Shown: positions 1 to 5,488, counted from the stretch's first letter. The stretch: 5,550 nucleotides of DNA from Acidobacteriota bacterium (GCA_021793595.1 JAJYSL010000298.1:1-5550); one strand, 5' to 3'. Program-made: numbers and translations. The notes: a model not told the origin generated them from the letters alone.

Positions 1-568
1 ATCGGTTGGGGCAACGAGCCTGGTGAACACGCCATCGTTCAGCGCCCACTCACGCCAATTTGTCTCCAGCTACACAAATACAGGCGGCGAAATCTACAGC
101 GTGGTATACGCGAACGACACAACCTCAATGAACTTTGTCTATGACGGCTGGGTGTGGATTGCCGCCGGAAGCACGATTGCTAATCTTGAACTCGATTCCA
201 ATCAGGTCACAGAGAACGGTCAAACCGTTATCTACGGCTTCCAGTGCAGCGGCTATTCCCAAACGTGGGAATACAGCGGCGCAGGGGTCAAATGGGTGAG
301 ATCCTCGCAACCCTGCAGCGTGTCAAACTGGCGGACGAACGCCTGGCATCACGTTCAGATCAGCTATTCGCGCGATAACTCCGGTAATGTGACTTATCAC
401 TCCGTATGGCTGGATGGCAACGAGCAAGTGATCAACGCCACGGTGCCGTCATCATTCGCGCTGGGTTGGCAGGTCGGGGTAGTGCAAACCCAGTTTCAGG
501 TGGATGGTCTGGGAGCTTCGGGCGGATCAACGGTGTACCTGGATAACCTGACCATCTATCGCTGGTAA
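1..568 (+). CDS. C-terminal part of a large secreted beta-sandwich (lectin/LamG-like) protein, 5' end outside window
   Basis: The frame is open from the first bases (first full codon at 2) to a TAA at 566-568, with no stop upstream in the window, so the gene starts before it. A GTG at 23 is an internal valine codon, not a convincing start: no ribosome binding site precedes it. About 188 residues are visible. They are rich in aromatic residues, Ser, Thr, Asn and Gly, alternate like beta strands, and include 'NTWHHVQIS'-type wording (here 'NAWHHVQISYSRD'), 'SVWLDGNEQ' and a terminal 'YLDNLTIYRW'. That pattern fits a concanavalin-A-like or LamG-like jelly-roll domain closing an extracellular protein. 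I recall very similar C-termini in Acidobacteriota proteins with Ig-like repeats (recollection, not searched). Two cysteines in the middle could pair. The ligand is unknown. The gene converges on the Crp-like gene, with about 100 bases between them. Confidence 0.8.
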   Translation, partial: SVGATSLVNTPSFSAHSRQFVSSYTNTGGEIYSVVYANDTTSMNFVYDGWVWIAAGSTIANLELDSNQVTENGQTVIYGFQCSGYSQTWEYSGAGVKWVRSSQPCSVSNWRTNAWHHVQISYSRDNSGNVTYHSVWLDGNEQVINATVPSSFALGWQVGVVQTQFQVDGLGASGGSTVYLDNLTIYRW

Positions 569-668
569 GCGCCTCAACTGGCCGGGTCGATGGATCACTT
601 TCTTGTTGTGGCTGCACTGCTTCCCCAATTGCCCATCCTGCCCCCGGTTAATCAACCAGCCAGCGCAC

Positions 669-1454
669 TCATAGCAAGTCCACAGGCTCCCGCTGGTGCG
701 ACTGATCGAGTAGCAAGACCTTGAGCATCGACCTATGGACCTGGATGCGCTTGCGTCTGTCGTAGCTGATTAAACCAAGCTTGCGAAAACGATTCATGAA
801 GAAGCTCACGCGAGACCGCGTCGTCCCGACCATATCCGCCAGTGTCTGCTGCGAAATATGCGGCAGGAAGACTACCCGTGCACCCGGCCTGCCTATTCCC
901 GACAATATGAGAAGAATCCTAGCCAGTCGCTTTTCGCTTGAATTGAAGAGGTGATCCACAAGGTCGGCCTGTGTCTTCATCCCGCGTTCAAGCAAAAACC
1001 TCCAGAAGAAACCCGCGAAACCAGGCTCGTCATGCAACAGCCTTATCATCACTCCTCGGTTGATCCTGAGAGAGGTGCATGACTCCAGAGCGGTGGCGGT
1101 TGATAGCCGCAGTCCATGGGCCGGCGCCAGCGCTTCCTCGCCAACAAAATCTCCTGCTGCCACGAGGGTGATCGTAGCCTCTTTGCCTTTGTGAGACACC
1201 ACGGAAATCTTTGCATGGCCACTCTGTAGATAAAACACCGAGTCCTCTCGGTCCCCTTGAGTGAAAAGGTTCTCCTTCTGTTTGAAGGCAATGACTCTGC
1301 GCGGAAACTTGACCTGCTCTAGAAATTTCAGAAAATCAAAGGGGGGAATCTCGTTGGTCACTTGGGTCGTATCTCTTTCAAGGGTTGATCGCTTTGCCAA
1401 TCTGTCAGACTCGCCGAAAAAAGGCACAACCACTTCATCATCATTCAAGTGCAA
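669..1454 (-). CDS. Crp/Fnr-family transcriptional regulator
   Basis: The 261-residue product has the two-domain plan of Crp/Fnr regulators, cytoplasmic DNA-binding proteins. A cyclic-nucleotide-binding-like beta roll spans about residues 41-130 ('LFTQGDREDSVFYLQSG', 'GKEATITLVAAGDFVGEEAL'). A dimerisation helix follows, then a winged helix-turn-helix at about 198-240 ('ISQQTLADMVGTTRSRVS', 'FRKLGLISYD'). Aligned by eye with E. coli CRP, Arg116 matches the phosphate-binding Arg but the next residue is Leu, not Ser, so cAMP binding is doubtful. There is no Fnr-type N-terminal cysteine cluster. The start is uncertain: an in-frame TGA lies five codons upstream, and no ATG occurs in frame before the first domain. 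The choices are TTG at 1454 (used here), TTG at 1448, or GTG at 1433 or 1427, none with a good Shine-Dalgarno. The stop is TGA at 669-671. Targets cannot be read from the sequence. Confidence 0.93.
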   Translation of the reverse strand: MHLNDDEVVVPFFGESDRLAKRSTLERDTTQVTNEIPPFDFLKFLEQVKFPRRVIAFKQKENLFTQGDREDSVFYLQSGHAKISVVSHKGKEATITLVAAGDFVGEEALAPAHGLRLSTATALESCTSLRINRGVMIRLLHDEPGFAGFFWRFLLERGMKTQADLVDHLFNSSEKRLARILLILSGIGRPGARVVFLPHISQQTLADMVGTTRSRVSFFMNRFRKLGLISYDRRKRIQVHRSMLKVLLLDQSHQREPVDLL

Positions 1455-1673
1455 ATCGACTTCTGTTCAATCGAGACCAGTAGGTGTAGGCCGTGTCTCA
1501 GCAACGCCATTCCGTTTGTGTGGACTTCGGAGTAGTTGTCGATGCCGAGGATAATACCGACTACCGCGTTGTTAGGTCGTTTAGTCCCGGCATTTGATGG
1601 TGCATACTTTTCTGAACGCGAAAAGGAGGCACTATGGGACAGGTTCTCAGTACTTATCCGTGAATTGCCCTCA
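1455..1673. other. Gap between the propeller gene and the Crp-like gene; probable regulator promoter region
   Basis: Both flanking genes are on the minus strand, so this gap should hold the promoter of the Crp-like gene. I could not pick a convincing -35/-10 pair; a TATTAT-like hexamer on the minus strand near 1551-1556 lacks a partner. On the plus strand an AAAAGGAGG lies at 1621-1629, five bases before an ATG at 1635, but the frame it opens has only nine codons. A second plus-strand frame (TTG 1536 or ATG 1542, to 1733) has a protein-like stretch, 'FSEREKEALWDRFSVLIREL', and runs into the antisense of the propeller gene. It may be a fragment of a lost gene and is not called as a gene. Confidence 0.4.
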
Positions 1674-2744
1674 CTACTCCGGTACTGGAATCCGCGCCAC
1701 CTTCGCTTCCATCTGATAGGTCAGCCACACTGACCCGTGCGCCACGCGAATGCTGTCGCCGCCCGCGCCCGTCCACTGCTCCGTCACTCGATTCGTTTTG
1801 GCGTTGATCCGCGTAATCGGGTATCCGAAGACCGTCGCCCACACCGATCCCGCCCCGAACGTAATCTCCCCGCCCTGTCCCGGAATTCCCGCCTCGATCG
1901 TCGCCAGCGCCTTGCCCGTCCGCGCGTCCACGCGCGTCACCGTTCCGTCTCCCTGGTTCAGCGTCCACACGCTTCTGGCTCCATAAGTAAGAAAGCGCGG
2001 CATCTTCCCCGTCGGCGTTGTGCCCACCACCTGGTTCGTCTTCGGGTCCACGCGCACCAGCACATTGCCGCGATTGCTCGTCACCCAAACCATCCCCGCC
2101 GCAAACAATGGGTTATACGACCCCTCCGGCAGCGCAATCCGCGCCACCACCACGCCCTTCAGCGGATCGATCCGGTTCAGCACCACCGGCACTGTCGGCC
2201 GCGTTTGCTCCGACACAGCCGATCCGGCTGCATCTTGCTCCGCTGCGCTCACCATCCACACGCTCCCCGCGCCCGTCGTCACTCCGCCTTCGGAGTCCGC
2301 TGGTCCCACCGCCACCTCGCGCCACGCTGCGCCCGTATCCTCATTCACCTCCACCAGCTTATGCTCGCCGCAACTGGGAATCCACAGCCCGCCAAATCCC
2401 GTCGCAAGTCCCGAACACGGCTTCGCCACCGTCACCACGCGGTCCACCGTGTTTGTCCGCGAATTCAGTCGCACCACCTGGTTGGCGCTCGAGCTTGTCA
2501 CCCACACTCCGTCCGGCGTCACAGCCATCCAGTCTGGCTGTCCTTCCACCGCAAACTCCTCCGTCGGTGCCAGTGCCTCCACCGGACGCTGCACGCCCGG
2601 CAAGCCGGTCTTCGCTGGAAACTCCTGCTCCGCTCCCGGCGGCTGTCCAATGGACAACCGCGCCGCCGTCATCGTCGCCGTCAGTCCCGTGGCCGTCGTC
2701 AGGACAACCACCATTGCCATCCACCATCTCACGCTCGTCCTCAT
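1674..2744 (-). CDS. Secreted seven-bladed beta-propeller protein (YVTN/Vgb-like)
   Basis: This 356-residue protein has an N-terminal export signal: basic residues in MRTSVRWW, then a hydrophobic run to about residue 28 ending near 'TMTAA'. A proline-rich linker follows to about 65. The rest is built of roughly 40-residue repeats with a 'G-x-VW-[VMTAL]' strand and an 'R-[VIL]-[DN]' strand. VW or LW pairs sit at about 80, 120, 162, 219, 259, 301 and 339, seven in all, as expected for a closed seven-bladed propeller. The family resembles virginiamycin B lyase (Vgb)/YncE-like proteins, but lyase activity is not implied and catalytic residues were not established. Cys110 and Cys125 could form a periplasmic disulfide. 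The ATG at 2744 has a GGAGG on the minus strand (2754-2758) nine bases upstream. The stop is TAG at 1674-1676. A broken LysR gene lies directly upstream. Confidence 0.9.
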   Translation of the reverse strand: MRTSVRWWMAMVVVLTTATGLTATMTAARLSIGQPPGAEQEFPAKTGLPGVQRPVEALAPTEEFAVEGQPDWMAVTPDGVWVTSSSANQVVRLNSRTNTVDRVVTVAKPCSGLATGFGGLWIPSCGEHKLVEVNEDTGAAWREVAVGPADSEGGVTTGAGSVWMVSAAEQDAAGSAVSEQTRPTVPVVLNRIDPLKGVVVARIALPEGSYNPLFAAGMVWVTSNRGNVLVRVDPKTNQVVGTTPTGKMPRFLTYGARSVWTLNQGDGTVTRVDARTGKALATIEAGIPGQGGEITFGAGSVWATVFGYPITRINAKTNRVTEQWTGAGGDSIRVAHGSVWLTYQMEAKVARIPVPE

Positions 2745-2753
2745 CGTCCAACC

Positions 2754-2758
2754 CCTCC
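2754..2758 (-). promoter_or_regulatory. Ribosome binding site of the beta-propeller gene
   Basis: CCTCC on the plus strand reads GGAGG on the minus strand, nine bases before the ATG at 2744-2742, inside a longer G-rich run. It fixes the start of the propeller gene. Confidence 0.75.
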
Positions 2759-2771
2759 CACCCCCTGGGCT

Positions 2772-3195
2772 TCACGCTTTGCGTCGCATCACCACCGCTG
2801 CCGAGTGCGGTGTCCCCTCTGTCGCTACCTCCGGAAACGCTGTGTGGCTCGGGTCAGAATCTTGTTCGTGCGATAGACCAGCGCCAGTTCCCGATGCACC
2901 CGCATCCCCTGCACGCGCATTGTCTTCAAAGCGCCCGAGTCCACATCCGCCCTCACATTCGACTCCGGCAGAAATCCGATCCCCACCCCTGCCTGAATTA
3001 GACGTTTCAGCAACTCGCTCGACTCCAGCTCCATCGCTGCCTTTGGCCTCACGTCGTGCGCATGGAAAAGTGGTTGATCCTCTTTCGCAACCGCACATAC
3101 TTCACCAGCAGCTCATCCTTCATAGAGCGTCATCGCCTCCAGTCGGGTATCCTGCACCGCCGTCGAAGTTTTCCTGCTCCACCTCAGAGATCAAG
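2772..3195 (-). pseudogene. Decayed LysR-type transcriptional regulator, C-terminal (effector-binding) half only
   Basis: Conceptual minus-strand translation gives the C-terminal end of a LysR substrate-binding domain. One frame (3052-2825) reads 'MELESSELLKRLIQAGVG', then 'IGFLPESNVRADVDSG' and 'RELALVYRTNKILTRATQRF', a typical LysR sub-domain order. Upstream in the same frame is 'VQDTRLEAMTLYEG' followed by a TGA at 3115-3113. Shifting by one base near 3119 gives 'LYEDELLV', and shifting back near 3101 gives 'VCAVAKEDQPLFHA', so two opposite indels are implied. A third shift near 2833 would turn 'TQRFRR-stop' into 'TQRF' plus 'PEVATEG' and extend the protein to 2772. Farther upstream only an 'LDL' trace is seen near 3195, and no helix-turn-helix follows. 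The remnant therefore lacks the DNA-binding domain and is almost certainly non-functional. Ends are approximate. Confidence 0.72.
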
Positions 3196-3208
3196 CTGTC
3201 TCCAATCT

Positions 3209-3331
3209 ATGCTCAAACGCGTTGTCGCTGGATTCTTTTCTGTTTTTCTTCTTGCGGCCTCCACATCTGTCCTCTCCGCAGCACCTCCACCCCGCAGCGG
3301 GAGCACAGCAGAATTCCGTGGCGCGGCGTGA
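3209..3331 (+). CDS. Possible tiny secreted peptide or truncated exported protein (40 residues)
   Basis: From ATG 3209 to TGA 3331 the frame encodes a textbook-looking export signal: MLKR, then a hydrophobic core 'VVAGFFSVFLLAASTSV', then a cleavage-like 'LSA-AP'. Only about 15 residues (Pro, Ser, Gly, Ala) follow. No good Shine-Dalgarno lies in front of the ATG. It could be the start of an exported protein cut off by decay, a genuine small peptide, or chance coding in GC-rich DNA. It abuts the far end of the LysR remnant, on the opposite strand, and its stop codon sits in the loop of the hairpin at 3321-3338. Treat as doubtful. Confidence 0.3.
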   Translation: MLKRVVAGFFSVFLLAASTSVLSAAPPPRSGSTAEFRGAA

Positions 3332-3338
3332 GCCGCGC
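3321..3338 (+). other. GC-rich hairpin with a GTGA (GNRA) tetraloop
   Basis: GCGCGGC (3321-3327) pairs perfectly with GCCGCGC (3332-3338) around the loop GTGA (3328-3331), a GNRA-type tetraloop in RNA. No T tract follows, so it is not a simple terminator on the plus strand. It lies 60 bases before the terminator-like hairpin and 108 bases before the start of the next gene, so both could belong to one structured leader. Confidence 0.5.
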
Positions 3339-3397
3339 GGATGCTCTATGCAATGGTGCAGGGAATTATTTGCTTTTCTGGCATACTGGTTCCAACG

Positions 3398-3433
3398 CGG
3401 TCCGTCTGCTCAGCAGGCGGGCCGTTTCTTTTT
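3398..3433 (+). terminator. Intrinsic terminator or attenuator hairpin ending at the next gene's ribosome binding site
   Basis: Bases 3398-3409 pair with 3413-3424 as a continuous 12-bp stem (two T-G wobbles) around a TCA loop, followed by TTTCTTTTT (3425-3433). This is a canonical intrinsic-terminator shape. The very next base begins GGAGGG, the Shine-Dalgarno of the gene starting at 3446. Either it stops transcription arriving from upstream, with the next gene's promoter then missing or overlapping, or it is a conditional attenuator in that gene's leader. Confidence 0.68.
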
Positions 3434-3439
3434 GGAGGG
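3434..3439 (+). promoter_or_regulatory. Ribosome binding site of the 187-residue hypothetical gene
   Basis: GGAGGG stands six bases before ATG 3446. It decides for this start over an in-frame ATG at 3341, which would place the terminator hairpin inside the coding region. Confidence 0.8.
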
Positions 3440-3445
3440 ATCAGC

Positions 3446-4009
3446 ATGACAGAAGAGAAACTCCTGGCGGAGATGGAGCGCTTGAAACAAGGGATCGCCC
3501 GGCCTGGTGCCACTTTGGAAGACAAAAAGCGCTTCATCGAAGTTGTGCAGCGCATCCTGGAGAATCGTGGCGACGAGCACTGCATTCAGCTTCGTGGAAC
3601 CTCGGCCCATCACGTAGCCCTCTGCTTCTGTGCCGCTGCCTTCAACACCACTTACTTTGAGCAGATGCGCAAACACACTCCCCGGCCGGAGGCGCGTCGA
3701 CTCGGGCAGGCCGCATGGCTCAGCGCGCTTCCGCCGCTCACAGGAGCCGAATCCATCGGCGACTTCATCGCCTGTGTTGGCTACGGTATCGCCAACGACA
3801 TCATCGCGCCGGAAAAAGGCGCGCGCCTGCTCTACGCCGCCCAGGTTGCTCAAAGCAACCAGCGTGTGGTCCAGAAGCATGAGGAGAAGCGTGAAACGCG
3901 TCGGCGCGGCCCCTATCGCAAAGGGCAGGAATCCGATCCGGCTCAAGATCAGGATACAAATTACGAAAACTCTCCAAACCCAATGGAGTCAATTGGATAC
4001 AAAAAATGA
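3446..4009 (+). CDS. Conserved-looking hypothetical protein, probably Acidobacteriota-specific
   Basis: The 187-residue soluble protein has no signal peptide or membrane segment. Residues 1-45 are charged and helical ('TEEKLLAEMERLKQG', 'LEDKKRFIEVVQRILENRG'). Residues 55-135 form an Ala-rich core holding 'HHVALCFCAAAF', 'LSALPPLTGAESIGDFIACVGYG' (split around residue 100) and 'GARLLYAAQVAQ'. From about 141 the tail is basic, then polar and disordered-looking ('KHEEKRETRRRGPYRKGQ'), ending in Asn- and Ser-rich residues. I recall the 'LTG-x-E-x-I-x-DFIACV' and 'RLLYAAQVA' blocks in small Acidobacteriota hypotheticals, often with no assigned function; that is memory, not a search. Coding composition turns AT-rich in the last 20 codons, near the island edge, so the tail may be recently altered. 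The start rests on the strong ribosome binding site at 3434. The four cysteines (46, 60, 62, 110) show no obvious metal motif. Confidence 0.8.
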   Translation: MTEEKLLAEMERLKQGIARPGATLEDKKRFIEVVQRILENRGDEHCIQLRGTSAHHVALCFCAAAFNTTYFEQMRKHTPRPEARRLGQAAWLSALPPLTGAESIGDFIACVGYGIANDIIAPEKGARLLYAAQVAQSNQRVVQKHEEKRETRRRGPYRKGQESDPAQDQDTNYENSPNPMESIGYKK

Positions 4010-4102
4010 AATTCCGCGAAATCTACGCAAGCCAATCCGAATCAAGGACATGAGCAAAATACCACCCACCCCCACTGGGGTCCATAAAGAAGCAATAATC
4101 AA

Positions 4103-4123
4103 TCAGGAGGAATATGCTCCTGA
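4103..4123 (+). repeat. Perfect 7-bp inverted repeat upstream of the toxin gene
   Basis: TCAGGAG (4103-4109) and CTCCTGA (4117-4123) are perfect inverted copies around a 7-base spacer. A GGAGG followed closely by an ATG lies within it, but the frame has only seven codons. It may be a protein-binding site or an RNA hairpin. No T tract follows. Confidence 0.45.
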
Positions 4124-4192
4124 CTCAGATATGAGATTGTTAAAAGATATTATTGCCGCGACAGGGATATCTAGATTAGCTTGGTTGGAAAA

Positions 4193-4203
4193 TTGTACGA
4201 CAA
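4193..4203 (+). promoter_or_regulatory. Candidate antitoxin operator (inverted repeat TTGT-ACG-ACAA)
   Basis: TTGT and ACAA form a perfect inverted repeat with a 3-base centre, 20 bases upstream of the toxin start. Short dyads in this position are usual binding sites for XRE-family antitoxins that repress their own operon. The link to the antitoxin encoded at 4602 is inference. Confidence 0.4.
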
Positions 4204-4219
4204 ATCTCTTTTTTGAGAT
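4204..4219 (+). promoter_or_regulatory. Small hairpin covering the toxin ribosome binding site
   Basis: ATCTC (4204-4208) and GAGAT (4215-4219) pair around six T bases. The GAG in the right arm is the only Shine-Dalgarno-like sequence before ATG 4223. Pairing would further weaken toxin translation. Confidence 0.35.
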
Positions 4220-4222
4220 ACT

Positions 4223-4633
4223 ATGGACAAGCTGGTCCCATGTTCGTTCGCGGGGTACGTCAGCGAAGCTGGCGGAGAACTCGTTCAGGAGTGGTATGAC
4301 GGTCTTCAAGAAGAAGAACGGGATGAAATCAAGGACACGCTCAATTACCTTGCCAGCATCCCTCCAACGCAATGGAAGCGACCCGAATTTGACAAGGTGG
4401 ATTCACCTCTCCATGAGATTGGATGTAAGGCGAGCAAGAAGAACCGTTGGATTCGGATTTACGGAGTTTGGGATCCGCGCCAGCGTGGGCGCTTCATTCT
4501 GATTTATGGAAATGAAGAAAAGAAGGTCCGGAACGATAAACACGGAAAGAACAGCGCACGTGATCGACTCAAACTGCTAGATCAAGGAAGGGCAAGTACA
4601 CATGAGTTTGTTATCGAAAAGCGGACTTCTTGA
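4223..4633 (+). CDS. RelE/HigB-superfamily (phage Gp49-like) toxin
   Basis: The 136-residue product matches the Gp49/HigB-like toxin plan. It has an N-terminal helical part ('LVQEWYDGLQEEERDEIKDT', about 20-40) and a central strand region ('LHEIGCKASKKNRWIRIYGV', about 63-82). A 'RFILIYGNEEKKVRND' strand-turn follows, then a C-terminal helix 'ARDRLKLL'. Toxins of this superfamily are generally ribosome-dependent mRNA nucleases, here inferred from the family only; the basic and aromatic residues R77, Y79, K99 and K100 are in the right area. An in-frame TGA at 4214-4216 leaves ATG 4223 as the first ATG. The ribosome binding site is weak (GAG) and partly paired. The gene comes before its antitoxin, the toxin-first order typical of higBA, and overlaps it by 32 bases, so the two are probably translated in a coupled way. 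It is an active-looking, full-length gene. Confidence 0.82.
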   Translation: MDKLVPCSFAGYVSEAGGELVQEWYDGLQEEERDEIKDTLNYLASIPPTQWKRPEFDKVDSPLHEIGCKASKKNRWIRIYGVWDPRQRGRFILIYGNEEKKVRNDKHGKNSARDRLKLLDQGRASTHEFVIEKRTS

Positions 4634-5144
4634 AAGAATTAGGCGGGGCAAAGAGGCAAGGTCGCGCCTAGTTGAGTCGAACCTAGCCAAAGGTATTGCC
4701 TATCAGATTTGTGCCACACGCGAAAGCCGAAAAATGACGCAAGCTGACTTGGCGAGTGCGGCTGGAATGACGCAGAACAACCTATCGCGTCTTGAATCTC
4801 CCGAATATGGAAAACAGACAATCAGCTCGCTCAAGAGAATTGCTGATGCGCTGGATGTGGCTCTTGTAGTGAGGTTAGTTCCCTTTAGTCAGTATGTCGA
4901 TTGGTTGAGTGCTACGCCATACATGGATGAGGGCATTCGCCCCGAAGCACTAGCGGTTCCAAGTTTTGAAGAAGAAGAGATTTCCGGCAGACATGAGAAG
5001 CGAGTCCTGTACTATGAGCTTCATTTGCCTACCCAAGTTGCTGTCCCAGTTGTGTCCACGAGCCAATCTGAGTTTACTGCAGTAACTTATCATAGCATGG
5101 TATCTCCGGCGAATTACCCGGAACAAGAAAGCAAGGTGGCATGA
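4602..5144 (+). CDS. XRE-family helix-turn-helix antitoxin/autorepressor with extra terminal regions
   Basis: The 180-residue protein carries an XRE helix-turn-helix at about residues 33-90: 'YQICATRESRKMTQADLA', 'AAGMTQNNLSRLESPEYGK' and 'ISSLKRIADALDVALVVRL'. The segment 'VPFSQYVDWLS' after the domain and 'VPSFEEEE' near 120 are recurrent in this XRE subgroup. A basic 30-residue N-terminal extension and a C-terminal tail of about 55 residues ('KRVLYYELHLPTQVAVPV...') make it longer than a usual HigA antitoxin of around 100 residues. By family it should neutralise the toxin and repress the operon. ATG 4602 is preceded by AGGAAGGG (4585-4592), spacing nine, and overlaps the end of the toxin gene. 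Its own TGA overlaps the next start by four bases. The tail may bind the toxin or the downstream protein (inference). Confidence 0.87.
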   Translation: MSLLSKSGLLERIRRGKEARSRLVESNLAKGIAYQICATRESRKMTQADLASAAGMTQNNLSRLESPEYGKQTISSLKRIADALDVALVVRLVPFSQYVDWLSATPYMDEGIRPEALAVPSFEEEEISGRHEKRVLYYELHLPTQVAVPVVSTSQSEFTAVTYHSMVSPANYPEQESKVA

Positions 5145-5488
5145 TGGAAAAGCAGCAAACGAAATTACCGACTGGTCAGGAAATTAAATGGAAGGAGAAG
5201 GAATTTCCTTCCATATATGCCAACATTATGGGAATTGGAATGAGTCCTTTCGATATAGCGATGATGTTCGGAGAGATCGTAGATACCACGTTTACGGAAA
5301 TAACGGCAATACCCAAAGCGAAGATCATCTTGTCGCCAGAGCAAGCCTCAAACCTTATGAAGCTACTCCAATTTGCTCTGTCGAACTATGTCAAGAATAA
5401 TGGACAGCTGCGTTCTAACGTAGAGATCAATCCAGATTTTCTCGCTACTAGTCAGGTCGAGGCCCAAACGACCAAAATAGGCAAATGA
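5141..5488 (+). CDS. DUF3467-like small protein coupled to the antitoxin
   Basis: The 115-residue soluble protein resembles DUF3467 by eye. A strand-rich half, 'YANIMGIGMSPFDIAMMFGE' (26-45), matches the usual 'YAN-x-hydrophobic...SP-x-DF' block. It is followed by 'KAKIILSPEQASNLMKLLQ' and 'FALSNYVKNNGQL' (59-90), the 'V-x-SP-x-HAK-x-L...L-x-x-Y' block. DUF3467 has no established function to my knowledge. ATGA at 5141-5144 overlaps the antitoxin stop. AAGGTGG at 5133-5139 also allows the ATG at 5144, with better spacing, which would remove only the first Met. The place in a toxin-antitoxin operon suggests a partner, regulator or structural subunit of that complex (inference). The last 25 residues look flexible. 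Confidence 0.75.
   Translation: MMEKQQTKLPTGQEIKWKEKEFPSIYANIMGIGMSPFDIAMMFGEIVDTTFTEITAIPKAKIILSPEQASNLMKLLQFALSNYVKNNGQLRSNVEINPDFLATSQVEAQTTKIGK

Larger units (their letters stand above)
4010..4222 (+). promoter_or_regulatory. AT-rich regulatory region ahead of the toxin-antitoxin operon
   Basis: No convincing gene lies in these 213 bases. The region must carry the operon promoter, but I could not settle on a -35/-10 pair. Besides the repeats listed separately it holds ATCTAGAT (4169-4176), a perfect 8-base palindrome next to GATATC (4166-4171), and a small ACCCC/GGGGT hairpin at 4068-4081. A frame starting at ATG 4050 continues into the toxin gene in a different frame and is taken as a shadow. 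Confidence 0.5.

Noticed and set aside
641..660. Possible terminator between the convergent genes (GGTT-AATC-AACC)
   Set aside because: The stem has only four base pairs and no T tract on either strand.
3341..3445. Longer N-terminus for the 187-residue protein from the in-frame ATG at 3341
   Set aside because: It would put a terminator hairpin, a T tract and a strong Shine-Dalgarno inside the coding sequence. The start at 3446 explains all three.
1737..3660. Long plus-strand open frames (up to 546 codons) across the propeller gene and LysR remnant
   Set aside because: They are extremely Pro/Ser/Arg/His-rich and lie antisense to a gene with clear domain repeats, a signal peptide and a good ribosome binding site. 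They come from GC-rich codon use.
3410..3946. 178-codon minus-strand frame
   Set aside because: It is the antisense of the hypothetical gene starting at 3446, which has the strong ribosome binding site.
4040..4340. Repeated AATCAAGGACA near 4040 and 4328 as an attachment-site repeat
   Set aside because: It is 11 bases long, one copy lies inside the toxin coding region, and there is no integrase or boundary structure. Chance is likely.
3630..4502. 290-codon plus-strand frame spanning the hypothetical and toxin genes, including a start at ATG 4050
   Set aside because: It overlaps two better-supported genes in other frames. The AAGGA before ATG 4050 is only one base away, and the part after 4223 has no family character.
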